This document shows positions 1 to 5,685 of a DNA stretch of 7,482 nucleotides, piece after piece. The position numbers were made by a program, and so were the translations under genes. Under the pieces are notes generated by a model. It searched no databases. It saw only the letters and a list, made by a program, of their open reading frames with translations, and was not told where the DNA came from. The stretch is from NCBI GenBank assembly GCA_027008665.1, contig JALVEA010000411.1, positions 1-7,482 of the forward strand, read 5' to 3'. This DNA is from Thiotrichaceae bacterium. GTDB taxonomy: Bacteria; Pseudomonadota; Gammaproteobacteria; Thiotrichales; Thiotrichaceae. Within the stretch, counting starts at the first letter, position 1. Every line of letters begins with the position of its first letter.

Positions 1-652
1 AACCTGTATCACGTCCTTTTAATAAGTACCAAGCACTGATACTTAAAACAAACATCGAACCTGCAACGTAACCACCTGCAACAGTATGAATAAACTTCAC
101 TTGTGCAACAGGGTTAAATAGTATTTCGCTGAAGCTAGTTAGCTCCATACGCATGGTTTCGATATTTAACTCTGCACCGACAGGATTTTGCATCCAACCA
201 TTTGCGATTAAAATCCAAAGTGCAGAAAGGTTGGTACCCAGCGCCATTAGCCATGTAACTGTCAAATGCTGTACAGCACTAAGGCGTTGCCAACCAAAGA
301 AAAATAAACCAACGAACGTTGATTCTAAGAAAAACGCCATCAAACCTTCAATTGCTAATGGCGCACCAAAAATATCCCCTACATAATGTGAGTAATAGGA
401 CCAGTTTGTACCGAAGGAAAACTCCATCGTTAAGCCTGTTGCAACCCCAATGGCAAAGTTAATGCCAAAAAGTTTACCCCAAAACTTAACCATATCTTTA
501 TAGACTTGTTTCCCTGTCATAACATAGACAGATTCCATAATGGCAAGAATAAAGGTCATGCCAATGGTCAACGGTACAAATAAAAAATGATATAGCGCGA
601 CAGTAGCAAACTGTAAGCGCGATATATCGACAACTTCTTCTACGGGCATCAT
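1..652 (-). CDS. cydA: Cytochrome bd ubiquinol oxidase subunit I (CydA), N-terminal part, truncated by window edge
   Basis: CydA is the haem-bearing, quinol-oxidising subunit of cytochrome bd oxidase in the cytoplasmic membrane. It reduces O2 to water with high affinity. I translated 217 codons from the complement, and the match to CydA is clear and gap-free: SRLQFA near residue 11, VYVMTGKQVYKDM, KFWGKLFGINF, GTNWSYYSHYVGDIFGAP, LESTFVGLFFFGW, ANGWMQNP and the end KGRD. Visible functional residues are His22 (E. coli His19, haem d ligand), Glu102 and Glu110 (E. coli Glu99 and Glu107) and His189 (E. coli His186, haem b558 ligand). Roughly the first five membrane helices are covered; the Q-loop and C-terminal half lie beyond position 1. 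Two adjacent ATGs (652 and 649) follow the Shine-Dalgarno AGGAG at 658-662, and either can be the start. CydB would be expected beyond the left edge. Confidence 0.97.
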   Translation of the reverse strand, partial: MMPVEEVVDISRLQFATVALYHFLFVPLTIGMTFILAIMESVYVMTGKQVYKDMVKFWGKLFGINFAIGVATGLTMEFSFGTNWSYYSHYVGDIFGAPLAIEGLMAFFLESTFVGLFFFGWQRLSAVQHLTVTWLMALGTNLSALWILIANGWMQNPVGAELNIETMRMELTSFSEILFNPVAQVKFIHTVAGGYVAGSMFVLSISAWYLLKGRDTG

Positions 653-682
653 AAATTCTCCTAAGCTTGGTTATAATATGGC

Positions 683-711
683 TTTATAGCATTGTAGTAG
701 CCAATTGTCTA
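683..711 (-). promoter_or_regulatory. Predicted sigma70 promoter of cydA
   Basis: On the complement, TAGACA (706-711; 5 of 6 to the -35 consensus) and TATAAA (683-688; 5 of 6 to the -10 consensus) are separated by exactly 17 nt. Transcription would start near 676, giving a leader of about 24 nt that contains the AGGAG ribosome site. The promoter would let cydA be transcribed independently of the upstream fusion gene. It is a pattern match only. Confidence 0.55.
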
Positions 712-738
712 TTTTATACGCTATTTATCGGAAAATAA

Positions 739-752
739 TTGATATCTCGCAA
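739..752 (-). promoter_or_regulatory. FNR/Anr-like box upstream of cydA
   Basis: The plus strand reads TTGAT-ATCT-CGCAA against the FNR consensus TTGAT-N4-ATCAA: one half-site is perfect and the other matches 3 of 5. Its centre at 745.5 is about 70 bp upstream of the start inferred from the promoter at 683-711, close to the -71.5 position used by class I FNR/CRP activators. Oxygen-responsive control of cydAB by FNR-family regulators is well established in proteobacteria, which makes the match more credible. The site is inferred, and no FNR gene is in the window. Confidence 0.4.
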
Positions 753-765
753 AAACTGGGCTACG

Positions 766-2472
766 TCACATAATTAGATTTATGAGATAACCTTGAGAGC
801 CTCGACGGCGGATAAACTGCCGATAAATATCATCAAATGACGAGGGGGTAGATGTTGTTACCGACTCAAGTGACAATAGTTGTTTTGCCCACGCCATTGT
901 TTTAGGGAAGTCATTCTCGTTATACAAGTCAATGCGTTTATTCAAAAAGTCCATTCGCATAAAGAGTGGTGCATAGGTTGAATCAACGATAGTAAATAAA
1001 TCACCTGCAAAATAAGGTGCACGATTTTTCATCTGCTGTTCTAATCTTGCCAGATTTTCTAAGAAACTGTTGTGAATTGTTTTATAAGCAGACTCATCGC
1101 TTGCAGAAATCATGCCCGTTAACTGACTCAACATGGTTGAACCAAATTCAATCCAACTACGACATAAACCACGTTCGACAGGATCAGAAGGAAGCATTTT
1201 TTTATTTGAAATGGATGCAATCAGTTCATTGATAACGGATGATTCAAAGATAGTGGTTTTACCATCGACACGCAAAATAGGTACTTTTCCAAAAGGCGAC
1301 ACCTCTGCAAACCAATCGGGCAAGTTATCAGGGTCAAGATAGGTTAGTTTATGCGGTATTTCACTATGCTGAAGTGATATTGCACCACGCTGTGCAAAAG
1401 GACAGAAATCAAACATAATCAATTCTAAGTCCATTGATTTTGCAGTATCAAATGGCCATGCCTTTATACCACCTTCAATCACAATTGCATTCACATCTTG
1501 TTGGCGTAGTAATAATGCGGCAGCGGCGGCACGTAAACCAGCGGCACATAAGATTAAATACTCTTTGTTTTTATCTAAACTTCCAATATGGTTACGCAAA
1601 TCGGGCAAGGGAATAAGCCTTGAACCTGGAATAAAGCTTTCTTCATATTCTTCCTCGTAGCGAACATCAATAATCTCTGTTCCTTTATTCACCATTGTTT
1701 GCGCTACTTCAGGGCTTACCGAACGCAGGGCAGGCGTTGAGACTAATTCATCAAAATCGGCTTTGGATAATTTTAGTAATGTACCATCTGTGGTCATAAA
1801 TATTGAAGCATTACGCACACCACCAATAATCAATGCTTCCTCGCCGAAAGTATCACCACTACCCAGCAGTGCGACCATTTGTGGCTCATTATCCTTTAAA
1901 TTTTCACGCCAAACCTCAGCCTCACCTTCCAGCAAAATAAAGAATGCATCGGCGCTTGAATTCTGTTTAATAATCTCATCGCCTTTAGCAACACTGATCT
2001 CTTGACAACGTCTAGCTGCTTTTTCAACCACACTAATGGGTAATAAGCGAAACGCCTTAGTGGACTTTAAAAACATTAAACGCTCTACTAAAAACTCACT
2101 GTCATCATCATTAGCAGAATCTGAAATATCTTTTAATGATAAATAATCATTAATAAGCGTGGTGTCTACATGACATACCGTAGCACTACTATCAGTACTG
2201 ACCGTTATCGCATTATTAAATAAAACAGGTTGGGCATCTATTTGAGATGCAGATACATTACTATTCGATTGATCTGAAAAATAAGCAGATCCTTTTATCA
2301 CAAATAAAGCATCTTCATTCCCCGCAGGTTGGAGATTAAAGCTCTCTCCGCCTTTAATCTCAAAAATACGCAAGGCATCACTCGCACCTTTGAGCATTTC
2401 TAAAGTAAGTTGGGTAAAGGGATGATAGTTTTTAGCTAAAAAAGCCAAAGTACGGTTTTTTCTATTCATCAT
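766..2472 (-). CDS. Fusion protein: tandem cNMP-binding-type domains, rhodanese domain and GST (omega/SspA-like)
   Basis: A 568-residue protein without signal peptide or membrane segment, so probably cytoplasmic. Residues about 15-110 resemble a degenerate cNMP-binding beta-roll. Residues about 130-248 form a second one with a good phosphate-binding cassette, FGEEAL...R-N-A-S (Glu211, Arg220, Ala222). Residues about 252-342 are a rhodanese domain: IIDVR near 267, active-site loop CAAGLR with Cys309, then EGGIKAW. Residues about 347-425 are a thioredoxin-fold GST N-domain with CPFAQR (Cys357), the cis-Pro signature VPIL (Pro398) and FESS (Glu410); the GST all-helical C-domain follows to about 540. 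No helix-turn-helix is visible, so this is not a CRP-type transcription factor. A likely role is persulfide or glutathione-linked thiol chemistry regulated by a nucleotide, but the substrate and ligand are unknown. ATGs at 2472 and 2469 are both possible starts behind a GAGAG tract (2475-2481). The gene ends 113 bp before cydA without an evident terminator, so read-through is possible. Confidence 0.9.
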   Translation of the reverse strand: MMNRKNRTLAFLAKNYHPFTQLTLEMLKGASDALRIFEIKGGESFNLQPAGNEDALFVIKGSAYFSDQSNSNVSASQIDAQPVLFNNAITVSTDSSATVCHVDTTLINDYLSLKDISDSANDDDSEFLVERLMFLKSTKAFRLLPISVVEKAARRCQEISVAKGDEIIKQNSSADAFFILLEGEAEVWRENLKDNEPQMVALLGSGDTFGEEALIIGGVRNASIFMTTDGTLLKLSKADFDELVSTPALRSVSPEVAQTMVNKGTEIIDVRYEEEYEESFIPGSRLIPLPDLRNHIGSLDKNKEYLILCAAGLRAAAAALLLRQQDVNAIVIEGGIKAWPFDTAKSMDLELIMFDFCPFAQRGAISLQHSEIPHKLTYLDPDNLPDWFAEVSPFGKVPILRVDGKTTIFESSVINELIASISNKKMLPSDPVERGLCRSWIEFGSTMLSQLTGMISASDESAYKTIHNSFLENLARLEQQMKNRAPYFAGDLFTIVDSTYAPLFMRMDFLNKRIDLYNENDFPKTMAWAKQLLSLESVTTSTPSSFDDIYRQFIRRRGSQGYLINLIM

Positions 2473-2550
2473 TGCTCTCTCTAACGTTTTGGGATGGATA
2501 TTATTTAATTCTTATTCTAGAAATATTCTAAAAAAATCATTATTTAGGGA

Positions 2551-2572
2551 TGATCCTGTCTAAAACAGATCA
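2551..2572. repeat. Interrupted inverted repeat, possible operator of the fusion gene
   Basis: TGATC-C-TGT, a 5-nt centre CTAAA, then ACA-GATCA: arms of 5 + 3 bp with a single bulged C in the left arm. It lies about 80-100 bp upstream of the start of the fusion gene. It could bind a dimeric regulator; no T-run follows on either strand, so it is not an intrinsic terminator. The symmetry is seen, the function is a guess. Confidence 0.3.
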
Positions 2573-2644
2573 ATCTTTATTAATTATTTATTTTTAATAC
2601 ATCGTAAGAATAGATTTATACTATGATAAGTTATCCATCTATTT

Positions 2645-2659
2645 TGTGATTTTCTCACA
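2645..2659. promoter_or_regulatory. CRP-like inverted repeat TGTGA-N5-TCACA
   Basis: Both half-sites match the CRP/Vfr consensus TGTGA / TCACA perfectly, but the spacer is 5 nt (TTTTC) rather than the canonical 6. It is in the divergent region, about 85 bp upstream of the inferred start of the plus-strand transcript and about 180 bp upstream of the fusion gene. The short spacer is a real objection for CRP; it may belong to another dimeric regulator. Confidence 0.25.
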
Positions 2660-2701
2660 CTTTTTAACAAACGGTATTTTTACCACTACTCAAGAGATCC
2701 A

Positions 2702-2730
2702 TTCCCAGCACAATCCATTCAGGGTATGAT
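2702..2730 (+). promoter_or_regulatory. Candidate promoter for the secreted-protein/alr transcript
   Basis: TTCCCA (2702-2707; 4 of 6 to the -35 consensus), a 17-nt spacer and TATGAT (2725-2730; 5 of 6 to the -10 consensus). Transcription would begin near 2737, leaving a leader of about 120 nt that carries the palindromes at 2758-2812. This is the best-spaced pair I found on the plus strand here, but the -35 is weak. Confidence 0.35.
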
Positions 2731-2757
2731 AAGAGGTGTTGCTATTAAATAAGGCAT

Positions 2758-2785
2758 ACCTAGGAGTACAAGCCTAGGTTTGTAC
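2758..2785 (+). repeat. Two overlapping palindromes sharing CCTAGG
   Basis: First repeat: ACCTAGG (2758-2764), 8-nt loop, CCTAGGT (2773-2779), a perfect 7-bp inverted repeat. Second repeat: GTACAA (2766-2771) and TTGTAC (2780-2785) flank GCCTAGGT, making a 20-bp near-perfect palindrome with a single G/T mismatch pair. The two share the second CCTAGG, so in RNA they would be mutually exclusive hairpins. They fall in the leader of the secreted-protein transcript if the promoter at 2702-2730 is right. They could be an operator for a dimeric repressor or a switchable leader structure. No T-run follows. Confidence 0.45.
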
Positions 2786-2812
2786 ACAAGTAGTTATCAA
2801 ATAATTACTTGT
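2786..2812 (+). repeat. 12-bp stem, 3-nt loop hairpin in leader of secreted-protein gene
   Basis: ACAAGTAGTTAT (2786-2797), loop CAA, ATAATTACTTGT (2801-2812). All 12 positions pair in RNA, one of them as G-U. It begins directly after the palindrome ending at 2785 and stops 45 nt before the start codon, 35 nt before the ribosome site. No U-tract follows, so it is not a Rho-independent terminator. It could stabilise the mRNA 5' end or be an operator; it shares the ACAAG core with the neighbouring palindrome. Confidence 0.45.
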
Positions 2813-2857
2813 ATGAAACACATAAAAAATAATTATTCACAATCAATGGGAGAAAAC

Positions 2858-3457
2858 ATGAAAAAAACATTAATTGCAGGACTACTCACGCTACCAATAC
2901 TTTTTAGCTCACCTGTTTGGGCGGATAAGATTACAGACCAAATCAATGAAGCTCTAAAAGCCTATGAGGAAAAAGATTATAAAGCGGCACTTGATGAGCT
3001 GAAATATGTGACAGTATCATTAGGAAAATTAGCTCAAGCAGAAAATGAAAAACTACTTCCTAAACCTCTTGAGGGTTGGACTACAGTAAAGGTTGATAAT
3101 AGTGGTAACCAAATGGCAATGTCTATGCTTGGTGGTGGGACTAGTATGAAATCGAGTTATAAACGTGGTAAGGAGCGAGTCGAAATAGAGATTATGGCAA
3201 ATTCTCCAATGCTTGCAATGATGAGTATGATGATTAATAACCCTGCACTTGCGGCAAGTGAAAAAGGCACAGAACCTTTCCGTTATAAACGCATAAAGGG
3301 AATCAAAAAAATAAAGAATAAGAGAACAGAAATTACTTTATTGCTTGCAGGTCAAATTATGCTAAAAATAACAGGTAATAAGTTAAAAGACCCTGCTGTA
3401 TTAGAGCAGTATCTTGATGCAATGGATATGAAACGACTAAAAGCAGAGCTTCTATAG
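2858..3457 (+). CDS. Secreted (periplasmic) protein of unknown function with N-terminal TPR-like helices
   Basis: A 199-residue protein. The start is ATG 2858, chosen because GGGAG (2848-2852) lies at normal spacing and a textbook signal peptide follows at once: MKKTLIAGLLTLPILFSS with cleavage expected after Val-Trp-Ala22. The frame is open upstream to a TTG at 2780, but that would bury the signal peptide. Residues about 24-50 (INEALKAYEEKDYKAALDELKY) look like one TPR-type helix pair. The rest has LLPKPLEGW (66-74), a Met/Gly-rich stretch near 85-97, VEIEIMANSPML (108-119) and a Met-rich helix to about 135, then a Lys-rich region and a C-terminal helix. I recall similar unnamed proteobacterial secreted proteins with an LPxPLxGW motif, but can assign no function. 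Its stop is 9 nt before alr, so the two are probably co-transcribed. Confidence 0.85.
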   Translation: MKKTLIAGLLTLPILFSSPVWADKITDQINEALKAYEEKDYKAALDELKYVTVSLGKLAQAENEKLLPKPLEGWTTVKVDNSGNQMAMSMLGGGTSMKSSYKRGKERVEIEIMANSPMLAMMSMMINNPALAASEKGTEPFRYKRIKGIKKIKNKRTEITLLLAGQIMLKITGNKLKDPAVLEQYLDAMDMKRLKAELL

Positions 3458-3466
3458 CCATTATTT

Positions 3467-4537
3467 ATGAATCGTTCTGCACGTATTACCCTTTATCCAC
3501 AGGCTTTAAAAAACAATTTAGAGCAGGTTAGGCTCGTTGCTCCTAATTCAAAAGTATTAGCAGTTATAAAGGCGAATGCTTATGGACATGGTATGTTAGA
3601 GGTTGCAAAGATACTGCATCATGCCGATGGCTATGCGGTTGCCTGTGTTCCTGAGGGGCTTGAGTTGCGTAGTTCAGGGACTCAACATCCTATATTGGTT
3701 TTGCAAGGGCATCAAAATTTACAAGATCTCAAAATTGCCAGTGAGTATCAGTTGCGTTTGGTGGTTCATGATTTAACGCAGTTACGTTATTTTGATCTGC
3801 TTGGTAAGCATAAAGTACAAATTGCTCTAAAAATTGATACAGGTATGCATCGTTTAGGCATTTCACCTCAAGATGCTTTTTCTCTGTATTATAAATTAAA
3901 AAATCATCCCAATATTGACCCTAATATTTGGTTAATGACTCATTTAGCCTGTGCTGATGATCTTAATAACTCAGCTACAATACAACAGCTTGGTGTTTTT
4001 ACTAAGGCAATAAAGAATATCAATGCTCCTCTTAGTATCCCCAATTCTGCGGGTATCTTAGGTTGGCAGGCAAGTCATTCTGATTGGGTACGTCCAGGGA
4101 TTATGTTGTATGGTTCTTCTCCCTTTGCGTTTGAGAAAAAGGGGAGAGAGAATTACAAGTTACAAGCGGCCATGACTTTAAGTGCTCCTTTGATTTCTCT
4201 ATATCAATTAAAAAAAGGTGACTCTATTGGTTATGGTGCAAGCTATCACTGCCCACAGGATATGCGGGTGGGTGCGGTTGCCTGTGGTTATGCTGATGGT
4301 TATCCCCGTCATGCTGCCACGGGTGCGCCTGTTAGTATCAACGGTATAGAAACACATACAGTCGGTCGTATATCAATGGACACATTGATTATCAAACTAG
4401 ATAATATCCCTGCAAAAGTTGGCGATAGGGTTGAACTCTGGGGAGAGAATATAAGCGTTGATCGTGTCGCGTATCATGCTGAAACAATTAGCTATGAATT
4501 GCTTTGCAATGCAGGTAATAATTGTCGTAGAGACTAA
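3467..4537 (+). CDS. alr: Alanine racemase, PLP-dependent
   Basis: Interconverts L- and D-alanine in the cytoplasm, supplying D-Ala for peptidoglycan. The 356 residues are close to the usual length (about 360). The N-terminal TIM barrel has the PLP lysine Lys35 in AVIKANAYGHG, KIDTGMHRLG (Lys122, Arg129), THLACAD (His159) and the arginine that contacts the PLP ring nitrogen, Arg209 in WVRPGIMLYG. The C-terminal beta-domain carries the second catalytic base Tyr256 in SIGYGASY, and GYADGYPR, GRISMDT and TISYELLC (Tyr343). All catalytic positions fit the Geobacillus enzyme with a constant offset in the barrel, so it should be active. The C-terminus after ELLC is short and atypical, lacking the common R-V-P-R tail. 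The ATG has no clear Shine-Dalgarno and sits 9 nt after the preceding stop, suggesting translational coupling to the secreted-protein gene. It could be the biosynthetic (alr) or catabolic (dadX) paralogue; the absence of dadA nearby favours alr. Confidence 0.96.
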   Translation: MNRSARITLYPQALKNNLEQVRLVAPNSKVLAVIKANAYGHGMLEVAKILHHADGYAVACVPEGLELRSSGTQHPILVLQGHQNLQDLKIASEYQLRLVVHDLTQLRYFDLLGKHKVQIALKIDTGMHRLGISPQDAFSLYYKLKNHPNIDPNIWLMTHLACADDLNNSATIQQLGVFTKAIKNINAPLSIPNSAGILGWQASHSDWVRPGIMLYGSSPFAFEKKGRENYKLQAAMTLSAPLISLYQLKKGDSIGYGASYHCPQDMRVGAVACGYADGYPRHAATGAPVSINGIETHTVGRISMDTLIIKLDNIPAKVGDRVELWGENISVDRVAYHAETISYELLCNAGNNCRRD

Positions 4538-4538
4538 T

Positions 4539-4582
4539 CTATCAATTATTCAAATGAAAATTTAATCAATAAACATTGATAG
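4539..4582 (+). repeat. Competing hairpins downstream of alr
   Basis: CTATCAAT (4539-4546) and ATTGATAG (4575-4582) form a perfect 8-bp inverted repeat around a 28-nt loop. Inside it ATCAAT (4565-4570) can instead pair with ATTGAT (4575-4580) over a 4-nt AAAC loop. The right arm therefore has two alternative partners. The stem starts 1 nt after the alr stop codon. It might protect or attenuate the 3' end of the alr mRNA; no U-tract follows, so I do not call it a terminator. Confidence 0.3.
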
Positions 4583-4602
4583 GATTTCGGAACTAATATA
4601 AA
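4576..4602 (+). promoter_or_regulatory. Weak candidate promoter for the glycine-zipper lipoprotein gene
   Basis: TTGATA (4576-4581; 5 of 6) and TATAAA (4597-4602; 5 of 6) with a 15-nt spacer, shorter than the preferred 17. A start near 4609 would give a leader of about 120 nt. It overlaps the right arm of the repeat at 4539-4582. The short spacer keeps confidence low. Confidence 0.25.
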
Positions 4603-4679
4603 TCGCTCCAGTCTATGCCCATGCGCTATAGCTATCCTTATTTTATAAAAATTTTATTTTAAAAATACAACAACGATAA

Positions 4680-4700
4680 GGTGATTGATATCTAATCACC
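4680..4700 (+). repeat. 7-bp inverted repeat upstream of the lipoprotein gene
   Basis: GGTGATT (4680-4686), 7-nt centre GATATCT, AATCACC (4694-4700); arms are perfect. It ends 17 nt before the ribosome site GAGGA (4718-4722). It could be an operator or a leader hairpin of the lipoprotein gene. A terminator is unlikely, since A-residues rather than T-residues follow on the plus strand. Confidence 0.35.
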
Positions 4701-4730
4701 AAAATAACAACTCTTACGAGGAATCACATT

Positions 4731-5219
4731 ATGACTTCACTACTTTCAAAATCACTTATTATTATCACCTGTTCATCATCGCTATTATTGACAGGCTGTG
4801 GCGGCGGCAATATGAGTAATGAGCAAATGAACACTATTGTGGGTTCTGTTGTTGGTGGTGTAGCGGGGCATCAGTTTGGTAAAGGTGAAGGGCGTACCAT
4901 TATGACTATTTTAGGTGTTGCATTAGGAGGCTATATTGGTGGACAAATGGGGAAAAATATGAATTCTTATGACCAGCGCAAAGTATCAGGTGCGTTGGAT
5001 AATGCGCCTAATTATAAAAAAGTAAGTTGGGATAATAATGAAACAAATTCTAGCTATGATTTTACCCCTATTAATCGCTATGAAGGCAATGTAAACGGTA
5101 ATAGAGTCCAATGCCGTGATTATATTATTAATGTTAGAGATAAAAATACGGGTCGTCCAATGGAAGTTCAAGGACGTGCTTGTCGTAATTCACGAGGACA
5201 GTGGATTCCTGTTAGATAA
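4731..5219 (+). CDS. Glycine-zipper (17 kDa surface antigen-like) outer-membrane lipoprotein
   Basis: A 162-residue lipoprotein. The signal segment MTSLLSKSLIIITCSSSLL ends in the lipobox L-T-G-Cys23, to be lipidated and cleaved by signal peptidase II. Gly follows the Cys, so there is no Asp+2 retention signal and outer-membrane sorting is expected. Residues about 36-75 are a glycine-zipper 2TM segment: GSVVGGVAGHQFGKGEGR and ILGVALGGYIGGQMGK, as in the rickettsial 17-kDa antigen/SlyB type. The C-terminal domain (about 115-160) has paired cysteines Cys128 (VQCRDY) and Cys151 (GRACRN), a pattern seen in surface-antigen lipoproteins with C-R-[DE]-Y and G-x-A-C-R. The Shine-Dalgarno GAGGA (4718-4722) at 8-nt spacing fixes the start. 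It is probably its own transcription unit, 193 bp after alr. The likely role is envelope integrity; no enzymatic function is expected. Confidence 0.9.
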   Translation: MTSLLSKSLIIITCSSSLLLTGCGGGNMSNEQMNTIVGSVVGGVAGHQFGKGEGRTIMTILGVALGGYIGGQMGKNMNSYDQRKVSGALDNAPNYKKVSWDNNETNSSYDFTPINRYEGNVNGNRVQCRDYIINVRDKNTGRPMEVQGRACRNSRGQWIPVR

Positions 5220-5326
5220 TGTAACTAAATTCAACTGTGTTATAAATACACACATAAAATCGTCAAAACTGTTTTGTTTATCAGGATAAAGTGCCTTGTG
5301 TTTTATTATCTTGTTACCGTGTCTCG
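5220..5326 (+). other. Short intergenic stretch with a 13-bp palindrome
   Basis: About 107 bp between the lipoprotein stop and the preferred start of the small membrane protein. It contains CAAAAC-T-GTTTTG (5264-5276, perfect symmetry), TGTGT-N7-ACACA around 5236-5252, and TATAAA (5241-5246) without a usable -35. The palindrome is too tight for a strong RNA hairpin and may be an operator for the downstream pair. Confidence 0.25.
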
Positions 5327-5659
5327 ATGAATAATGAAGTATCGCACTCTCAGCTTGTTATCAATAAACCTAAAATCCAACTACCTTTGGAGGCTAAAAT
5401 TTATGCGGGTTTATTTTTATTGATACTCAGTTTTGTTATTGGCACCTTGTTTGTTTCCTTTTTTTTAACAAGCCATTCATCGATAGATAGTTCTAAAAAG
5501 AGTGGAATTAATAAATCACAAGGAACTTCTTCAATAAAACGCTTGCCTTTAGTAATAGACAGAGCCGTTCTGGATTCTTCAGCCTATGTTTATGTGAAGC
5601 ATACTTCTATACGCTCAGAATTGGGCATACCTTGGGGTAAAAAGATAGGCTTGAAGTGA
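5327..5659 (+). CDS. Small single-pass membrane protein of unknown function
   Basis: With ATG 5327 it has 110 residues: a hydrophilic N-terminus with Lys14, Lys16 and Lys24, one strong membrane helix at about 26-48 (YAGLFLLILSFVIGTLFVSF), a Ser/Lys-rich linker, and a C-terminal tail of about 40 residues ending IPWGKKIGLK. I recognise no family. The start is uncertain: the same frame opens at GTG 5291, 4 nt after an AGGA (5283-5286), which adds 12 residues (MPCVLLSCYRVS). ATG 5327 lacks a clear ribosome site but gives cleaner membrane topology. The gene ends 26 nt before the pseudokinase gene on the same strand, so they are probably one operon and may interact in the membrane. Confidence 0.7.
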   Translation: MNNEVSHSQLVINKPKIQLPLEAKIYAGLFLLILSFVIGTLFVSFFLTSHSSIDSSKKSGINKSQGTSSIKRLPLVIDRAVLDSSAYVYVKHTSIRSELGIPWGKKIGLK

Positions 5660-5685
5660 AAACAATACTTATTGAGGGCAAATAA

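Larger units (their letters stand above)
2473..2857. other. Divergent intergenic regulatory region, no gene seen
   Basis: These 385 bp separate the fusion gene (minus) from the secreted-protein gene (plus). They are very AT-rich and contain no credible coding frame. They hold several symmetric elements listed separately, plus smaller ones: TAGAA-ATA-TTCTA at 2518-2530 next to a second ATTCTA (2514-2519), GATAAGTTATC at 2625-2635, GGTA-TTTT-TACC at 2673-2684, and a direct repeat TATGATAAG at 2622-2630 and 2725-2733. I could not find a convincing -35/-10 pair for the minus-strand fusion gene, although one must lie here unless transcription comes from an atypical sigma factor. Confidence 0.7.

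Noticed and set aside
153..386. Open frame on the plus strand
   Set aside because: Lies entirely antisense to clearly coding cydA and has no recognisable protein features.
1017..2005. Several short plus-strand open frames (1017-1232, 1133-1342, 1434-1616, 1763-2005)
   Set aside because: All antisense to the fusion gene, whose domains are continuous across them.
766..2472. CRP/FNR-family transcription factor
   Set aside because: cNMP-type domains are present but no helix-turn-helix; the C-terminal part is rhodanese and GST.
2786..2812. Rho-independent terminator
   Set aside because: The stem is strong but AT-rich and is followed by GTATGAAAC-type sequence with no T-run. It also lies between a likely promoter and its gene.
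2780..2857. TTG start at 2780 extending the secreted protein by 26 residues
   Set aside because: It would place a polar stretch before a textbook signal peptide, has no ribosome site, and overlaps the palindromes. ATG 2858 has GGGAG at good spacing.
4986..5171. Minus-strand open frame opposite the glycine-zipper lipoprotein gene
   Set aside because: Antisense to a well-supported lipoprotein gene; its Ile-rich composition reflects the complement of Asn/Tyr codons.
5291..5326. GTG 5291 as the start of the small membrane protein
   Set aside because: It has an AGGA 4 nt upstream, so it is not excluded, but the spacing is tight and the extra 12 residues add nothing recognisable. ATG 5327 gives a cleaner cytoplasmic N-terminus. 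Kept as an alternative in the gene entry.
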